8,076 nucleotides of DNA from Smithellaceae bacterium (GTDB taxonomy: Bacteria; Desulfobacterota; Syntrophia; Syntrophales; JAQULV01), in contig JAQULV010000042.1 in assembly GCA_028718405.1 (NCBI GenBank), positions 1-8,076 on the forward strand. The letters run 5' to 3'. Position numbers and translations under genes: made by a program. Below, one piece after another: positions 7,791-8,076 of this stretch. The notes beneath the pieces were generated by a model. It made no database searches, was not told where the DNA came from, and saw only the letters and a program-made list of their open reading frames with translations. Positions within the stretch are counted from its first letter, which is position 1. Every line of letters starts with the position of its first letter.

Positions 7791-7820
7791 CTCTGCTTTT
7801 CGGGAAGTGAAAATGCAGAG
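7791..7820. other. Bulged inverted repeat in convergent gap
   Basis: CTCTGCTTTT (7791-7800) pairs with AAAA (7810-7813) and GCAGAG (7815-7820) with one bulged T at 7814 and a nine-base loop. It lies between converging mdh and mnmE. There is no T run after the stem in either direction, so it is not a standard terminator; it may act as a transcript end-stabilising or attenuating hairpin. Confidence 0.45.
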
Positions 7821-7859
7821 GGTCTCTAGACCTCATTAATGCGGACCGGATCACCGGTA

Positions 7860-7895
7860 CAGTCTATCCCCGCGAAAGAGGGGACGGGAATGACG
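7860..7895 (+). repeat. Dispersed palindromic repeat, copy B
   Basis: The partner of the element at 6617-6652, in the same orientation, with five differences in 36 bases. Its hairpin is TCCCC-GCGAAAGA-GGGGA, where one change in the loop side is tolerated, followed by the same CGGGAATGACG tail. It ends 11 bases beyond the mnmE stop codon, on the 3' side of that gene. Confidence 0.75.
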
Positions 7896-7906
7896 GCGGA
7901 ACACCG

Positions 7907-8076
7907 CTACTTCCCGACGCAGAAGGTCGAGAAGATTCTCTCCAATACCTCGTCGGTGAGACTTTCCCCGGTAATCTCGCCAAGACAATCCAGCGCTTCC
8001 CTGATATCCAGCGCCGTCAGTTCCGGAGAGGCGCCGCTTTCCATCTCGAAACCTGCAGTCCCAAGCAATCCCCGGG
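7907..8076 (-). CDS. mnmE: tRNA modification GTPase MnmE, C-terminal end
   Basis: The last 55 complete codons of mnmE (trmE); the start lies beyond the right edge. MnmE works with MnmG to place the carboxymethylaminomethyl group on U34 of certain tRNAs in the cytoplasm. The visible part has the helix [10 protein letters not shown], then the conserved [18 protein letters not shown] and the ending F-C-V-G-K before TAG. The terminal F-C-[IV]-G-K, with its cysteine essential for tRNA modification, is diagnostic of the family. The GTPase domain is outside the window. In many bacteria this gene sits near rnpA, yidC and mnmG; none of these is visible here. It converges on mdh. Confidence 0.95.
   Translation of the reverse strand, partial: RGLLGTAGFEMESGASPELTALDIREALDCLGEITGESLTDEVLERIFSTFCVGK

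Larger units (their letters stand above)
7674..7906. other. Convergent intergenic region between mdh and mnmE
   Basis: This 233-base gap holds the mdh terminator, a long bulged hairpin, an ACCGG-ATCA-CCGGT inverted repeat (7845-7858), a GGTCT-CT-AGACC inverted repeat (7821-7832) and copy B of the palindromic repeat. No gene is supported. A classic terminator with a T tail for mnmE on the minus strand was not found. Confidence 0.6.

Overview
The window looks like a piece of chromosome from an anaerobic, Gram-negative-type bacterium, most likely Desulfobacterota (former Deltaproteobacteria) or a close relative. The reasons are a pyruvate-formate-lyase-like glycyl radical enzyme, which oxygen would destroy; a Tat-exported sulfatase; a lipoprotein with an outer-membrane type lipobox; a cysteine-rich DUF3795 protein; and an LDH-like malate dehydrogenase. 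The taxonomic call is inference from gene content, not from a marker-gene comparison. The DNA is GC-rich, densely coded and free of insertion sequences, tRNA, rRNA and CRISPR arrays.

Positions 1-3577 (minus strand) hold four tightly packed genes read leftwards: a Tat-dependent S1-type sulfatase, a small multi-pass membrane protein, a DUF3795 protein with 16 cysteines, and the first 364 codons of a glycyl radical enzyme that runs off the left edge. Gaps are 12, 19 and 50 bases and each gene has a good ribosome binding site, so this reads as one operon. Its logic may be that the sulfatase removes sulfate from an organosulfate in the periplasm and the radical enzyme then breaks a C-C, C-O, C-N or C-S bond in the product inside the cell. 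The substrate cannot be told from this window.

Positions 3578-3843 are a divergent control region. To its right (3844-6501, plus strand) lies one large lipoprotein of 885 residues: lipobox, PKD-like domain, a long beta-rich middle, an alpha/beta-hydrolase (esterase-like) domain with a G-Y-S-M-G nucleophile elbow, and a beta-rich tail. With the sulfatase it gives two exported hydrolases fired from the same control region, which suggests, without proving, a shared substrate.

Positions 6502-7906 hold malate dehydrogenase (6741-7673), with a 16-base CRP/FNR-like inverted repeat in its leader and a clear intrinsic terminator behind it. The gene is flanked on both sides by copies of a 36-base palindromic dispersed repeat. 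The right edge carries the last 55 codons of mnmE (tRNA U34 modification GTPase) on the minus strand, ending in the hallmark F-C-V-G-K tail. These are housekeeping genes, so the unusual content is the left 6.5 kb.
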